The translations under genes were made by a program, and so were the position numbers. Below, piece after piece: positions 42,617-49,783 of a stretch of 64,000 nucleotides of DNA (position 1 is its first letter; the number at the start of each line of letters is the position of its first letter). Source of the DNA: Lawsonibacter faecis (GTDB lineage Bacteria > Bacillota > Clostridia > Oscillospirales > Oscillospiraceae); the NCBI RefSeq assembly GCF_014287675.1, contig NZ_JACOPQ010000011.1, positions 1 to 64,000 on the forward strand, read 5' to 3'. The notes under the pieces were generated by a model. It searched no databases and had not been told where the DNA came from. It was given only the letters and a program-made list of their open reading frames with translations.

Positions 42617-43816
42617 ATGTACCGTGCCCAGGTCAAGGCGGTGACGCTGCCGGCTGCACAGTGGCCGGAGGAGTTCTGCAGTCCCGGCCGGTTTGCGGAG
42701 GCCTGCAAGGCTTGCCCGGATTACGGCAGGATTTGGTCCTGTCCGCCCGGCGTCCCGGCGGCCCGGGAGGCGTTCGCGCCCTATGAGCGCGTCCACATTG
42801 TCGGCGTGAAGGTGATTTACGACGAGGCCGCCCGGGCGGCGGCCGTCACGCCGGAGCGGACGGAGGAGCTGCGCCGGGCCGCCTACGGGGAGGCGAAGGC
42901 CGTCCTGCGGGAATCGCTTTTGGAGCTTGAGAAAGTGCTTCCGGGGAGCTGGAGCGTGGCGGCGGGACGCTGCGAGCTGTGCAGCCGGTGCAGCCGCGCG
43001 GACGGGGAGCCCTGCCGCAGGCCGGAGCGGATGCGCCTTTCTTTTTCCGGCTTTGGCTTCGATTTGGGCCGCGTCGCGGAAGAACTGCTGGGGATGCCCC
43101 TGCTCTGGGCGGCGGAGGGCCTGCCGGAGTATCACGTGGCCGTGGCTGCCCTTCTGGAGCGCGGGGCGCAGCCGGAGGACGGACTGGAGCTGGAGCAGAA
43201 GTATATCGTCGCGGATACGCAGCCCTGGGACCAGTTTCAGGATGAGGTGATGGGCGTCTTGCGGCGTATGGGCTGTACTGTGGAGCGGCAGGGCGACGTC
43301 CGCCAGCGGGATGTGTACTACGACACGGCCGACGACGCGCTTCTGCGCGGGGGGTGCTCGCTGCGGATGCGTACGGCGGGCGAGGCTGCGCTGCTCACAT
43401 GGAAGGGGAAGCCGGCGGAGCGGCAGGGCGGTCTGTTCGCCCGGCGGGAGGAGGAACTGCCGGTTTTTGACGGAGATTTGCGCGGGGAACGGGTGCGGAC
43501 TTTCCTCAGAAGCTGCCTGGCGGAGCTGCCCGGGACCGGGCCCGAGATGCTGAAGCGCTGCGCGGAGGTGGAGAATCACCGCCGCCTTGTGCGGGTGGCG
43601 GACGGCGGCGGCGTCTATGAGCTGGCATTCGATGAGGTTGCATACACCGGGCCGGCCGGGGGGCATCCGTGCCGGGAGCGCCAGATGGAGCTGGAGCACA
43701 AGGCGGGCGGGAGCGAGGGGCTGGCGCGGCTGGCTGCGGCGCTGCAGAGCGCCCTGCCGGGGCTGGTGTGCGCGCAGGGCTCCAAATACCAGCGTGCCCG
43801 GACGCTTTTGGGCTGA
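42617..43816 (+). CDS. DUF2284 metal-binding / CYTH domain fusion protein
   Basis: A 399-residue two-domain protein. Residues about 1-190 are DUF2284-like, with the cysteine pattern C-x2-C-P-x-Y-G-x2-W-x-C-P-P (CKACPDYGRIWSCPP) and a second cluster in CELCSRCSRADGEPCRRPE, probably binding metal or an Fe-S cluster. Residues about 198-399 form a CYTH triphosphate-tunnel domain opened by the ExExK motif ELEQKY, followed by VYYDTADDALLRGGCSLRMR. CYTH enzymes hydrolyse or cyclise triphosphates. The fusion is unusual and its role unknown. ATG 42617 is the only good start. Confidence 0.82.
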   Translation: MYRAQVKAVTLPAAQWPEEFCSPGRFAEACKACPDYGRIWSCPPGVPAAREAFAPYERVHIVGVKVIYDEAARAAAVTPERTEELRRAAYGEAKAVLRESLLELEKVLPGSWSVAAGRCELCSRCSRADGEPCRRPERMRLSFSGFGFDLGRVAEELLGMPLLWAAEGLPEYHVAVAALLERGAQPEDGLELEQKYIVADTQPWDQFQDEVMGVLRRMGCTVERQGDVRQRDVYYDTADDALLRGGCSLRMRTAGEAALLTWKGKPAERQGGLFARREEELPVFDGDLRGERVRTFLRSCLAELPGTGPEMLKRCAEVENHRRLVRVADGGGVYELAFDEVAYTGPAGGHPCRERQMELEHKAGGSEGLARLAAALQSALPGLVCAQGSKYQRARTLLG

Positions 43817-43820
43817 CAGA

Positions 43821-43860
43821 AAAGGATGGGCTGTCCTTTTTAGGACAGCCCATCCTTTTT
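43821..43860. terminator. Bidirectional terminator between the fusion gene and the Eis-like gene
   Basis: AAAGGATGGGCTGTCC pairs with GGACAGCCCATCCTTT, T-tract on each exit side. It serves both converging genes. Confidence 0.9.
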
Positions 43861-43868
43861 GGGATGAC

Positions 43869-45101
43869 TTAAAAATAGGTGTAATTGACGGGCTTGGTGT
43901 CCCAGCCGATGGCGCGCTGGATATCCGCCGCGTAGCCCGAGTCGCTCAGGGACGCCCGGCCAAAGGCCAGGGCACGGTCCAGCGGGTAGGCGCCCATGAC
44001 CAGGGAGGAGAGGACCGAGATATCGGCGCTGAGGGTGACGTCCGGCCGAGCATGCTCAACGGGCGACACCGTGGAGCCGCTGATGCTCAGGAGAAACGTG
44101 CCGCTGTTCTCAGGGATAAAGTGGTCACTGATCTCAAGGGCCAGGACAAAGTCCCGGCTGACAGGGGCGCAGCAGCGGGTCTGGAGCCGGAAATATCCGG
44201 CCACGTCGAAGATGCGGACCATATATCCCATGGTGCGGCGGCCAATCTCCTGGATACAGCCGTCATGGGCACGGTTTTCGCCGCTGTCGGGGTTGGTGAA
44301 CATCATGTGGAGATACTCGTCTGAGGAGAAGATGCGCACCCGCTCAATCTGGTCTGACTGGGAGGCGAAGAAGGTCATGAACCGGCGCAGCGTGTCCAAA
44401 TCCTCGTAGACCATCTCGTGCACCAGAAGGTCGTGGTACATATCCGTGTAGTGGTCCACCTCCACGAAGCTGAAGGTCAGATAGCCGGTTATCGCCCCGG
44501 CCCGGCGGCAGACCACCACGTAGGGCGCGTCGAAAATCCGGTGGGGGTCCATGAAGTGGTGGACGGTGGCGCCGTGGGTCCGCTCCGCATGGCGGCGGTA
44601 GAAGGCCAGCACGGACGCCCGCTCCTCCGGACCGGCGTAGGAAAGGCCGGATTTGTCCCCGAAGGAGCGGATGTGGCAGGGCTTGGGCGCATAGAGTATG
44701 TTTTCATTGCAGTAACCATATCCCATGCTGCCGTAAAAGGCGGGGTTGAAGGGGTGGAGACAGCCAATCGGCGTCCCCGTCTTGGCGTAGTACCGCATGA
44801 GTACCTTCAGGAGAGTGCAGGCGATCCGCTCCTTTTTGTGCAGAAAATTGGCGGAGACGTAGGCCGCAGCCCCCATCGGCATCATCACACCTCTTGCGTT
44901 GAGGGTGAAATCCATCATCAGAATGGAGCCCAGCAGGGTCCCATCGTCGTCAAAACAGCCGAGGTAACGTCCCTCGTCCGGTCGGTACAGCTCGCCTTCC
45001 AGATTCTTCAGCAGGGCGGCCGGCGTCTTGGATGGAAACGAGGTGACCACGTTCCGCGCCAACTGTCCGGCCTCCGAGGGGAGAACGAACCTGATATCCA
45101 A
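43869..45101 (-). CDS. Eis-like GNAT family N-acetyltransferase
   Basis: A 410-residue protein of the enhanced-intracellular-survival (Eis) architecture. It has an N-terminal GNAT domain (YLGCFDDDGTLLGSILM... MGAAAYVSANFLHKKERIACTLLKVLMRYY), a second GNAT-like domain (APYVVVCRRAGAITGYLTF) and a C-terminal sterol-carrier-like domain (FLLSISGSTVSPVEHARPDVTLSADISVLSSLVMG). I choose TTG 45101 (MDIRFVLPSEAGQL) because TAGGAG lies eight bases upstream; the frame is open to 45173 without a ribosome site. Eis proteins acetylate amines such as aminoglycosides; the native substrate is unknown. Confidence 0.8.
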   Translation of the reverse strand: MDIRFVLPSEAGQLARNVVTSFPSKTPAALLKNLEGELYRPDEGRYLGCFDDDGTLLGSILMMDFTLNARGVMMPMGAAAYVSANFLHKKERIACTLLKVLMRYYAKTGTPIGCLHPFNPAFYGSMGYGYCNENILYAPKPCHIRSFGDKSGLSYAGPEERASVLAFYRRHAERTHGATVHHFMDPHRIFDAPYVVVCRRAGAITGYLTFSFVEVDHYTDMYHDLLVHEMVYEDLDTLRRFMTFFASQSDQIERVRIFSSDEYLHMMFTNPDSGENRAHDGCIQEIGRRTMGYMVRIFDVAGYFRLQTRCCAPVSRDFVLALEISDHFIPENSGTFLLSISGSTVSPVEHARPDVTLSADISVLSSLVMGAYPLDRALAFGRASLSDSGYAADIQRAIGWDTKPVNYTYF

Positions 45102-45258
45102 TTGATACACTCCTAACATCGCGACATATTTGAATCCTGTCGGCGGGGCCGGCTGGACGGTCCCCGTGCGCACCTGCTTTGACGAGGCCCATTATGTCAG
45201 CGTTCACAAAAAAAGTCAATTGCTTTTTTCGCGGCGGGCGGCCTCCGGGAAAAAGCCC

Positions 45259-45288
45259 TTGACAGGCCGGGGGCGGCGGGAGTAAAGT
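45259..45288 (+). promoter_or_regulatory. Likely promoter of eutG
   Basis: TTGACA (45259-45264), 18-bp spacer, TAAAGT (45283-45288). It starts a leader of about 110 bases that ends in a terminator before eutG. Confidence 0.65.
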
Positions 45289-45294
45289 ATATCT

Positions 45295-45344
45295 GCCCGG
45301 CCGCGAGGCAGCGGTGGGGCCTTACTGGGTGCGGTGCAGCGTCC
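45295..45344 (+). promoter_or_regulatory. Candidate ANTAR (EutV) dual-hairpin antiterminator of eutG
   Basis: Two hairpins with six-base loops: P1 CCGC-GAGGCA-GCGG (45301-45314), extended by GCCC/GGGC, and P2 GGGTGC-GGTGCA-GCGTCC (45327-45344). The 3' arm of P2 overlaps the 5' arm of the terminator that follows, so the two exclude each other, as known for EutV targets in Enterococcus. The loops share G at position 4 but start with G rather than the A described for known sites. Confidence 0.6.
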
Positions 45345-45370
45345 TGAACGAGAGTTCAGGGCGCTTTTTT
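45338..45370 (+). terminator. Leader terminator upstream of eutG
   Basis: AGCG-T-CCTGAAC pairs with GTTCAGG-G-CGCT around GAGA, then TTTTTT. It lies 34 bases before the eutG start codon, so it must be regulated. Confidence 0.88.
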
Positions 45371-45403
45371 ATGTTTCAGCGGGAACAGGAAAGGAGCAGG
45401 GAT

Positions 45404-46537
45404 ATGGACACGTTTCACGTCAAAACGAAAATCCTGATCGGGGGAGGCATGGACGAGCTGGCGGAGAAGCTGCGCCGGGTGTTCATCGTCACGGACAAAT
45501 TCATGGCGGAGAGCGGCAGGGTGGCCTATGTCACGGACCGCCTGGAGAGGGCCGGCGGGGAGTACGTCATTTTCTCCGACGTGCAGGCCGACCCGGACAT
45601 CGGCACCGTCACCAGGGGCGTGGGGATGATTCTGGACTTCCAGCCCGACGCGGTGGTGGCCTTCGGCGGCGGCTCCGCCATCGACGCGGCCAAGGCCATC
45701 GTATATTTTGCCGCAAGGGAGCGGGATATGCGAAGCTGTCCCTTCATCGCCGTCCCCACCACCAGCGGCACCGGCTCGGAGGTGAGCCGCTTCGCCGTCA
45801 TCACCGACCGGGAGAAGGGGCTCAAGTACCCCCTGATTGACGACAGCCTTCTGCCCGATCTCGCGGTGCTGGACGCGCAGCTCACCACCAGCGTACCCCC
45901 CGCGGTGACCGCCGACACGGGCATCGACGTATTCACCCACGCGGTGGAGGCGTTCGTCTCCACCGCGTCCAACGATTTCTCCGACGCCGCGGCGGAGAAG
46001 GCCATCAAGCTGGTCCGGAGCAATCTGCTCACCGCGTACGGCAGCCCAGGCGACCTTGCCGCCCGGCAGAAGATGCACAATGCCTCCTGCCTGGCGGGCG
46101 TCGCCTTCTCCAATTCCGGCCTGGGCCTCAACCACGGCATGGCCCATGCGCTGGGGGCCAGATTCCACATTCCCCACGGCCGGGCCAACGGCATTATGCT
46201 GCCCTACGTCATGAGCTTCAACGCCGGCTGCGCCGAGAAGCTCACCCCCACTGCCAAGCGCTACGCGCAGATCTCCCGTCTGCTGGGGCTGGAGAGCAGC
46301 AGCATCCGCCAGAGCGCCCTGAACCTGATCCGCACCGCCCGGCGGTATGTGGAGAAGCTGAGCATCCCGGCCACCATCCAGGCCGCCGGGGTCGGTCCGG
46401 GGGAATTTGAGGCGGAGGTGAGGAGCATGGCCGAGGCCGCGATGGCAGACCGCTGCACCGCCACCAACCCCCGGACCTGCACCGTGGATGAGATTGAGCA
46501 GGTCTTCCGGAAGGCCTTTGCCGGCCGGCTGCCCTGA
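45404..46537 (+). CDS. eutG: Ethanolamine-associated iron alcohol dehydrogenase EutG
   Basis: A 377-residue iron-containing alcohol dehydrogenase that reduces acetaldehyde to ethanol and recycles NAD for EutE. NAD contacts are in AFGGGSAIDAAKAIV and PTTSGTGSEVS. The metal site is formed by Asp and His residues in DTGIDVFTHAVEAFVS and LNHGMAHALGARFHIPHG. ATG 45404 has AAGGAG. It is a separate transcript ahead of the main eut operon, with its own promoter, paired hairpins and terminator, and a terminator-like hairpin after it. Confidence 0.9.
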   Translation: MDTFHVKTKILIGGGMDELAEKLRRVFIVTDKFMAESGRVAYVTDRLERAGGEYVIFSDVQADPDIGTVTRGVGMILDFQPDAVVAFGGGSAIDAAKAIVYFAARERDMRSCPFIAVPTTSGTGSEVSRFAVITDREKGLKYPLIDDSLLPDLAVLDAQLTTSVPPAVTADTGIDVFTHAVEAFVSTASNDFSDAAAEKAIKLVRSNLLTAYGSPGDLAARQKMHNASCLAGVAFSNSGLGLNHGMAHALGARFHIPHGRANGIMLPYVMSFNAGCAEKLTPTAKRYAQISRLLGLESSSIRQSALNLIRTARRYVEKLSIPATIQAAGVGPGEFEAEVRSMAEAAMADRCTATNPRTCTVDEIEQVFRKAFAGRLP

Positions 46538-46546
46538 GGAAAAAGA

Positions 46547-46583
46547 ACCCACCGCCGCACTTCCGGCACGGCGGTGGGTTTGG
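46547..46583 (+). terminator. Terminator after eutG
   Basis: A 12-bp stem AACCCACCGCCG/CGGCGGTGGGTT (46547-46558, 46569-46580) followed by a short T-containing tail. Confidence 0.72.
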
Positions 46584-46603
46584 CTGCAATGTGATATTTC
46601 CAA

Positions 46604-46632
46604 TTGACAGCGTCAGAAAATTCTGTTAAAAT
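46604..46632 (+). promoter_or_regulatory. Promoter of the main eut operon
   Basis: TTGACA (46604-46609), 17-bp spacer, TAAAAT (46627-46632), ahead of a leader of about 225 bases before eutS. Confidence 0.82.
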
Positions 46633-46700
46633 AGCCAAAGCAATGGAAAAGTAGATAAGGATATTTCACAACAAGCGAACAGCGCGGCGCTAGTGCTGCT

Positions 46701-46732
46701 CGTCAGGTGACGCTACAAGAGCGATGCAGCTC
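46701..46732 (+). promoter_or_regulatory. Candidate ANTAR (EutV) dual-hairpin antiterminator of eutS
   Basis: P1 CGT-CAGGTG-ACG (46701-46712) and P2 GAGC-GATGCA-GCTC (46719-46732) separated by six bases. The 3' arm of P2 lies inside the 5' arm of the terminator at 46728, so they are exclusive. The P2 loop GATGCA closely resembles the eutG P1 and P2 loops GAGGCA and GGTGCA. Confidence 0.6.
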
Positions 46733-46765
46733 CCGGAATTTTACGAAATTCTAGGGGGCTTTTTT
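46728..46765 (+). terminator. Leader terminator upstream of eutS
   Basis: AGCTCCC plus GAATTT pairs with AAATTC plus GGGGGCT around TACG, then TTTTTT. It lies about 100 bases before the eutS start. Confidence 0.88.
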
Positions 46766-46865
46766 GCGTTCTTGGGGCAGACTAATTTTGACCCGGCGGC
46801 GTGAAGAGAGCGCCGCGCGGCCCATTCTGGGCAAGCCCGGCGGCTTGCGTAAGGAGCGTGCCAAG

Positions 46866-47216
46866 TTGATAGAGCTTGACGAGAAAAAGCGCATTATCCA
46901 GGAATTCGTCCCCGGCAAACAGGTGACACTGGCCCATGTGATTGCAAATCCAAATGAGGATTTGTACGCCAAGCTGGGCCTGATTGACGCCAGCGGAGCC
47001 ATCGGTATTTTTACCATTACGCCCAGCGAGGCGGCGATGATCGCCGCCGACGTGGCCACCAAGTCGGCGGATGTCCGCATCGGCTTTGTGGACCGCTTCA
47101 ACGGCAGCTTGGTCATCACCGGCGACGTGGCCGCAGTTCAGGCCGCCCTGGACGACGTGATGAAGACCCTGTGCGGCATGATGGGGTTTGCCTCCGCGCC
47201 CATCACAAAGACCTGA
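46866..47216 (+). CDS. eutS: Microcompartment shell protein EutS
   Basis: A 116-residue BMC shell protein of the circularly permuted EutS/PduU type ([64 protein letters not shown]). It forms bent hexamers in the facets or edges of the ethanolamine compartment. The start is TTG 46866 with AAGGAG nine bases upstream, giving [14 protein letters not shown]; the upstream extension to 46764 overlaps the leader terminator. It is the first gene of the main operon. Confidence 0.94.
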   Translation: MIELDEKKRIIQEFVPGKQVTLAHVIANPNEDLYAKLGLIDASGAIGIFTITPSEAAMIAADVATKSADVRIGFVDRFNGSLVITGDVAAVQAALDDVMKTLCGMMGFASAPITKT

Positions 47217-47220
47217 AGGC

Positions 47221-47664
47221 ATGGAAAGAAAAAAGCGCATTATCCTCATCGGCCGTTCGGCGGCTGGAAAGACCACCCTCTGCCAGCGGATCAACAATGA
47301 GGAGCTGAAATACCATAAAACCCAGACGGTGCAGGTCATCAATCAGAGTATGATCGACACGCCGGGTGAATATCTGGAGCGCCGCTATTTCCGCGGCGCG
47401 CTTATGGTGACCGCGACGGATGCGGACATCATTGTACTGGTGCAGGATGCGACGGAGAACGGGAGCATGTTTCCTCCGGCGTACAGCAGCATGTTCGCAA
47501 AGCCCGCCGTGGGCGTTGTGACAAAGCAGGACCTGGCGACGGAGCAGCAGGTAGCGCATGCAAAGCAATACCTGAAGGCCGCCGGCGCGGGGGAGCTCTT
47601 TGTCGTCAGCAGCGTCACCGGCGAGGGTGTGGAAGCGCTGGTAAGGCACCTGGATTTCCTTTGA
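47221..47664 (+). CDS. eutP: EutP/PduV-family small GTPase-like protein
   Basis: A 147-residue P-loop protein. Walker A GRSAAGKT is at residues 11-18, a DTPGEY switch follows, and TKQDL is the NKxD-like specificity motif. In Salmonella EutP has acetate kinase activity, so it could make ATP from the acetyl phosphate produced by the compartment; this is known for a homologue, not shown here. ATG 47221 lies 4 bp after eutS. Confidence 0.93.
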   Translation: MERKKRIILIGRSAAGKTTLCQRINNEELKYHKTQTVQVINQSMIDTPGEYLERRYFRGALMVTATDADIIVLVQDATENGSMFPPAYSSMFAKPAVGVVTKQDLATEQQVAHAKQYLKAAGAGELFVVSSVTGEGVEALVRHLDFL

Positions 47665-47680
47665 GGTAGGAGGGGACCGC

Positions 47681-48265
47681 ATGGACAAGGAGAGAATCCG
47701 CGTGGTGATCGCAGACGACGAGCCGATTACCAGAATGGACTTGAGGGAGCTGCTGACTGAAGAGGGCTACAGCGTGGTGGCCGAGGTGGCCGACGGGTTC
47801 GACGCGGTGGAGAACTGCAAGTTCTACCACCCGGACCTGGTGCTCTTGGATATCAAGATGCCGTTTCTGGACGGGCTTTCCGCAGCCAAGATTATCTATG
47901 AGGAGGATTTGGCGGACACCGTCATCATGCTCACGGCCTACAGCGAGCGGGAATTCATCGAACAGGCCAAGGGCTATGGGGTAAGCGGCTATCTGGTGAA
48001 GCCCATCGACGAGAAGTCCCTGGTCCCCAACATTGAGCTGGCCGTGGCCCGCAGCAGGGAGATGCAGCGGCTGCGCAAGGACATGGCCAAGGTCTCCGAG
48101 CGGCTGGAGAACCGGAGCATAATTGAAAAGGCCAAGGGCCAGGTCATGGCGGAGCAGAAAATGTCCGAGCAGGAGGCCTATGACTACATACGCAGGCTCA
48201 GTCAGGCGAAGAATCTCTCCATGCGCCGGGTGGCGGAAATGATCCTCGTGAAGTGCGGGGTATAG
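47681..48265 (+). CDS. eutV: ANTAR-domain response regulator EutV
   Basis: A 194-residue regulator. The receiver domain carries Asp57 in LVLLDIKMPFLDG, the Thr/Ala switch region in MLTAYSERE and Lys in YLVKPIDE. A coiled-coil linker (about 125-145) leads to the ANTAR RNA-binding domain at the C-terminus (KAKGQVMAEQKMSEQEAYDYIRRLSQAKNLSMRRVAEMIL). After phosphorylation by EutW, dimers bind paired hairpins and prevent termination. Likely targets are the leaders of eutG and eutS. AGGAGG precedes the ATG. Confidence 0.95.
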   Translation: MDKERIRVVIADDEPITRMDLRELLTEEGYSVVAEVADGFDAVENCKFYHPDLVLLDIKMPFLDGLSAAKIIYEEDLADTVIMLTAYSEREFIEQAKGYGVSGYLVKPIDEKSLVPNIELAVARSREMQRLRKDMAKVSERLENRSIIEKAKGQVMAEQKMSEQEAYDYIRRLSQAKNLSMRRVAEMILVKCGV

Positions 48266-48268
48266 CCG

Positions 48269-49693
48269 GTGGATACGATTTGGAAGCTGTGCAGGAAGTA
48301 CACCGACCTCTCCGACGAGGAGATTGGCATCATTGAAAACATGGCGGGGGTTTTACAGCCCCTGGCGAACCTGGAGGACGCGGATATCTTCATTGACTGC
48401 CCCGGACGGGACGGGGACGCGATTGTGGTGGCCGAGGCGAAGCCAGCCGATGTGCCATCCTCCTACAAGAAGACCGTGGTGGGCCTGCTGGCCAAGCCGG
48501 AGAACGAGCCCGCCGTGGCCCGGACCCTGCGCCTGGGGGTGGGCACCAAGCAGATGAAGGCCATCACCCAGGAAAACGGCAACACCATCCAGTCCGTGGA
48601 GCCCATCCGCAGCGGCAGCCGCATCATCGGCGTGCTGATCCGGGAAAAGCGGGTGGACGAGCAGCGGCAGGTCAGTGAGCGCATCCACTTCTCCCAGCAC
48701 AGCTTTGAGACCATTGCCAAGGCCTTGGCCCACATGGCCTCCGACAGCAACTGGCTCACGGAGTGCATTGACGAGGCCCTCATTATGGTAAACCAGGAGG
48801 GGATTGTGACCTTCCGCAATACCCTGGCCCGGGACCTCTATCAGAAGCTGGGCTACATCGAGGACGTGCTGGGCCAGCCCTATGACAATATCCGCCTGGT
48901 GGAGCCGGAGGAGAGCGGGGAGGAGATCGGCGGCTACTCCTACGTGGAGACCACGGTGGGCCGGCAGGTGCTGAACATCAAGCGCATTCAGCTGGACGCG
49001 CCGGACATGGCCTTCGCCATCGTGGTGCGGGACGTGACCTGGCGGCGGGAGCAGGAGAAGGCCCTGATATTGAAGTCGGTGGCCATCAAGGAGATGCACC
49101 ACCGGGTCAAGAACAACCTCCAGACCATCGCCAGCCTCCTGCGGCTGCAGATGCGCCGCACAGACAGCAGGGAGACCCATCAGGTGCTGGGCGAGAGCAT
49201 GAACCGCATCCTGTCCATCGCCAGCACCCATGAGCTGCTGGCCCAGAGCGGCATGGACGAGGTTATGATAGGCGAGGTTATTCTCAACATCAAGAACAAC
49301 ACCATGCGCTACTTTGCCAATCCCCACTATCAGGTGACCATCTCCCTGGAGGGGGACGACTTCAAGGTGGACTCCGACATCGCCACCTCCGTGGCCCTCA
49401 TTATCAATGAGCTGCTGCAAAACTCCCTGAAATACGCCTTCCGCGGCGGGGAGAACGGTCAGGTCCGCATTGTGGTCAATCAGGGGGAGCTGTACTCCCG
49501 GATTCAGGTGATTGACAACGGCGGCGGCTTTGACGTGAACAATACCGAGCAGAACCGCCTGGGACTGTCCATCGTCCAGACGCTGGTAAAGGATAAGCTC
49601 CGGGGTACGATGGAGATCGAGTCCAGCCCCGCGGGGACCTGCGCGACCTTTGACTTTAAAAATCAAATCATTGAGGCCGCCGACGTGACGTAA
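48269..49693 (+). CDS. eutW: Ethanolamine-sensing histidine kinase EutW
   Basis: A 474-residue cytoplasmic kinase without membrane segments. The N-terminal histidine-kinase sensor region (about 1-140) is followed by a PAS domain (about 160-270), the HisKA_2 segment EMHHRVKNNLQTIASLLRLQ with His277/278 as phospho-acceptor, and the ATPase domain (LIINELLQNSLKYAF; VIDNGGGFD; GLSIVQTLV). In Enterococcus EutW senses ethanolamine. The start is GTG 48269, three bases after the eutV stop, with no clear ribosome site; translational coupling is likely. Confidence 0.93.
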   Translation: MDTIWKLCRKYTDLSDEEIGIIENMAGVLQPLANLEDADIFIDCPGRDGDAIVVAEAKPADVPSSYKKTVVGLLAKPENEPAVARTLRLGVGTKQMKAITQENGNTIQSVEPIRSGSRIIGVLIREKRVDEQRQVSERIHFSQHSFETIAKALAHMASDSNWLTECIDEALIMVNQEGIVTFRNTLARDLYQKLGYIEDVLGQPYDNIRLVEPEESGEEIGGYSYVETTVGRQVLNIKRIQLDAPDMAFAIVVRDVTWRREQEKALILKSVAIKEMHHRVKNNLQTIASLLRLQMRRTDSRETHQVLGESMNRILSIASTHELLAQSGMDEVMIGEVILNIKNNTMRYFANPHYQVTISLEGDDFKVDSDIATSVALIINELLQNSLKYAFRGGENGQVRIVVNQGELYSRIQVIDNGGGFDVNNTEQNRLGLSIVQTLVKDKLRGTMEIESSPAGTCATFDFKNQIIEAADVT

Positions 49694-49717
49694 CGCCGGC
49701 GCATCAAACGGAGCGCT

Positions 49718-49763
49718 GAAGCCCGGATGCAAGGAATATCCTTGCGCCCGGGCTTCTTTTTTT
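49718..49763 (+). terminator. Intrinsic terminator between eutW and eutA
   Basis: GAAGCCCGG pairs with CCGGGCTTC and GCAAGG with CCTTGC around AATAT, followed by seven T. It lies 20 bases before the eutA start, inside the operon, so it must be regulated or leaky. A weak upstream hairpin with loop GCTGAA could be an antiterminator, but the stem is imperfect. Confidence 0.85.
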
Positions 49764-49783
49764 CCGGAAAGCGGGTGAACCTT

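Noticed and set aside
49698..49730. Third EutV dual-hairpin site before eutA
   Set aside because: Only one imperfect hairpin (loop GCTGAA) is visible; kept as a hint in the terminator finding rather than as a feature.
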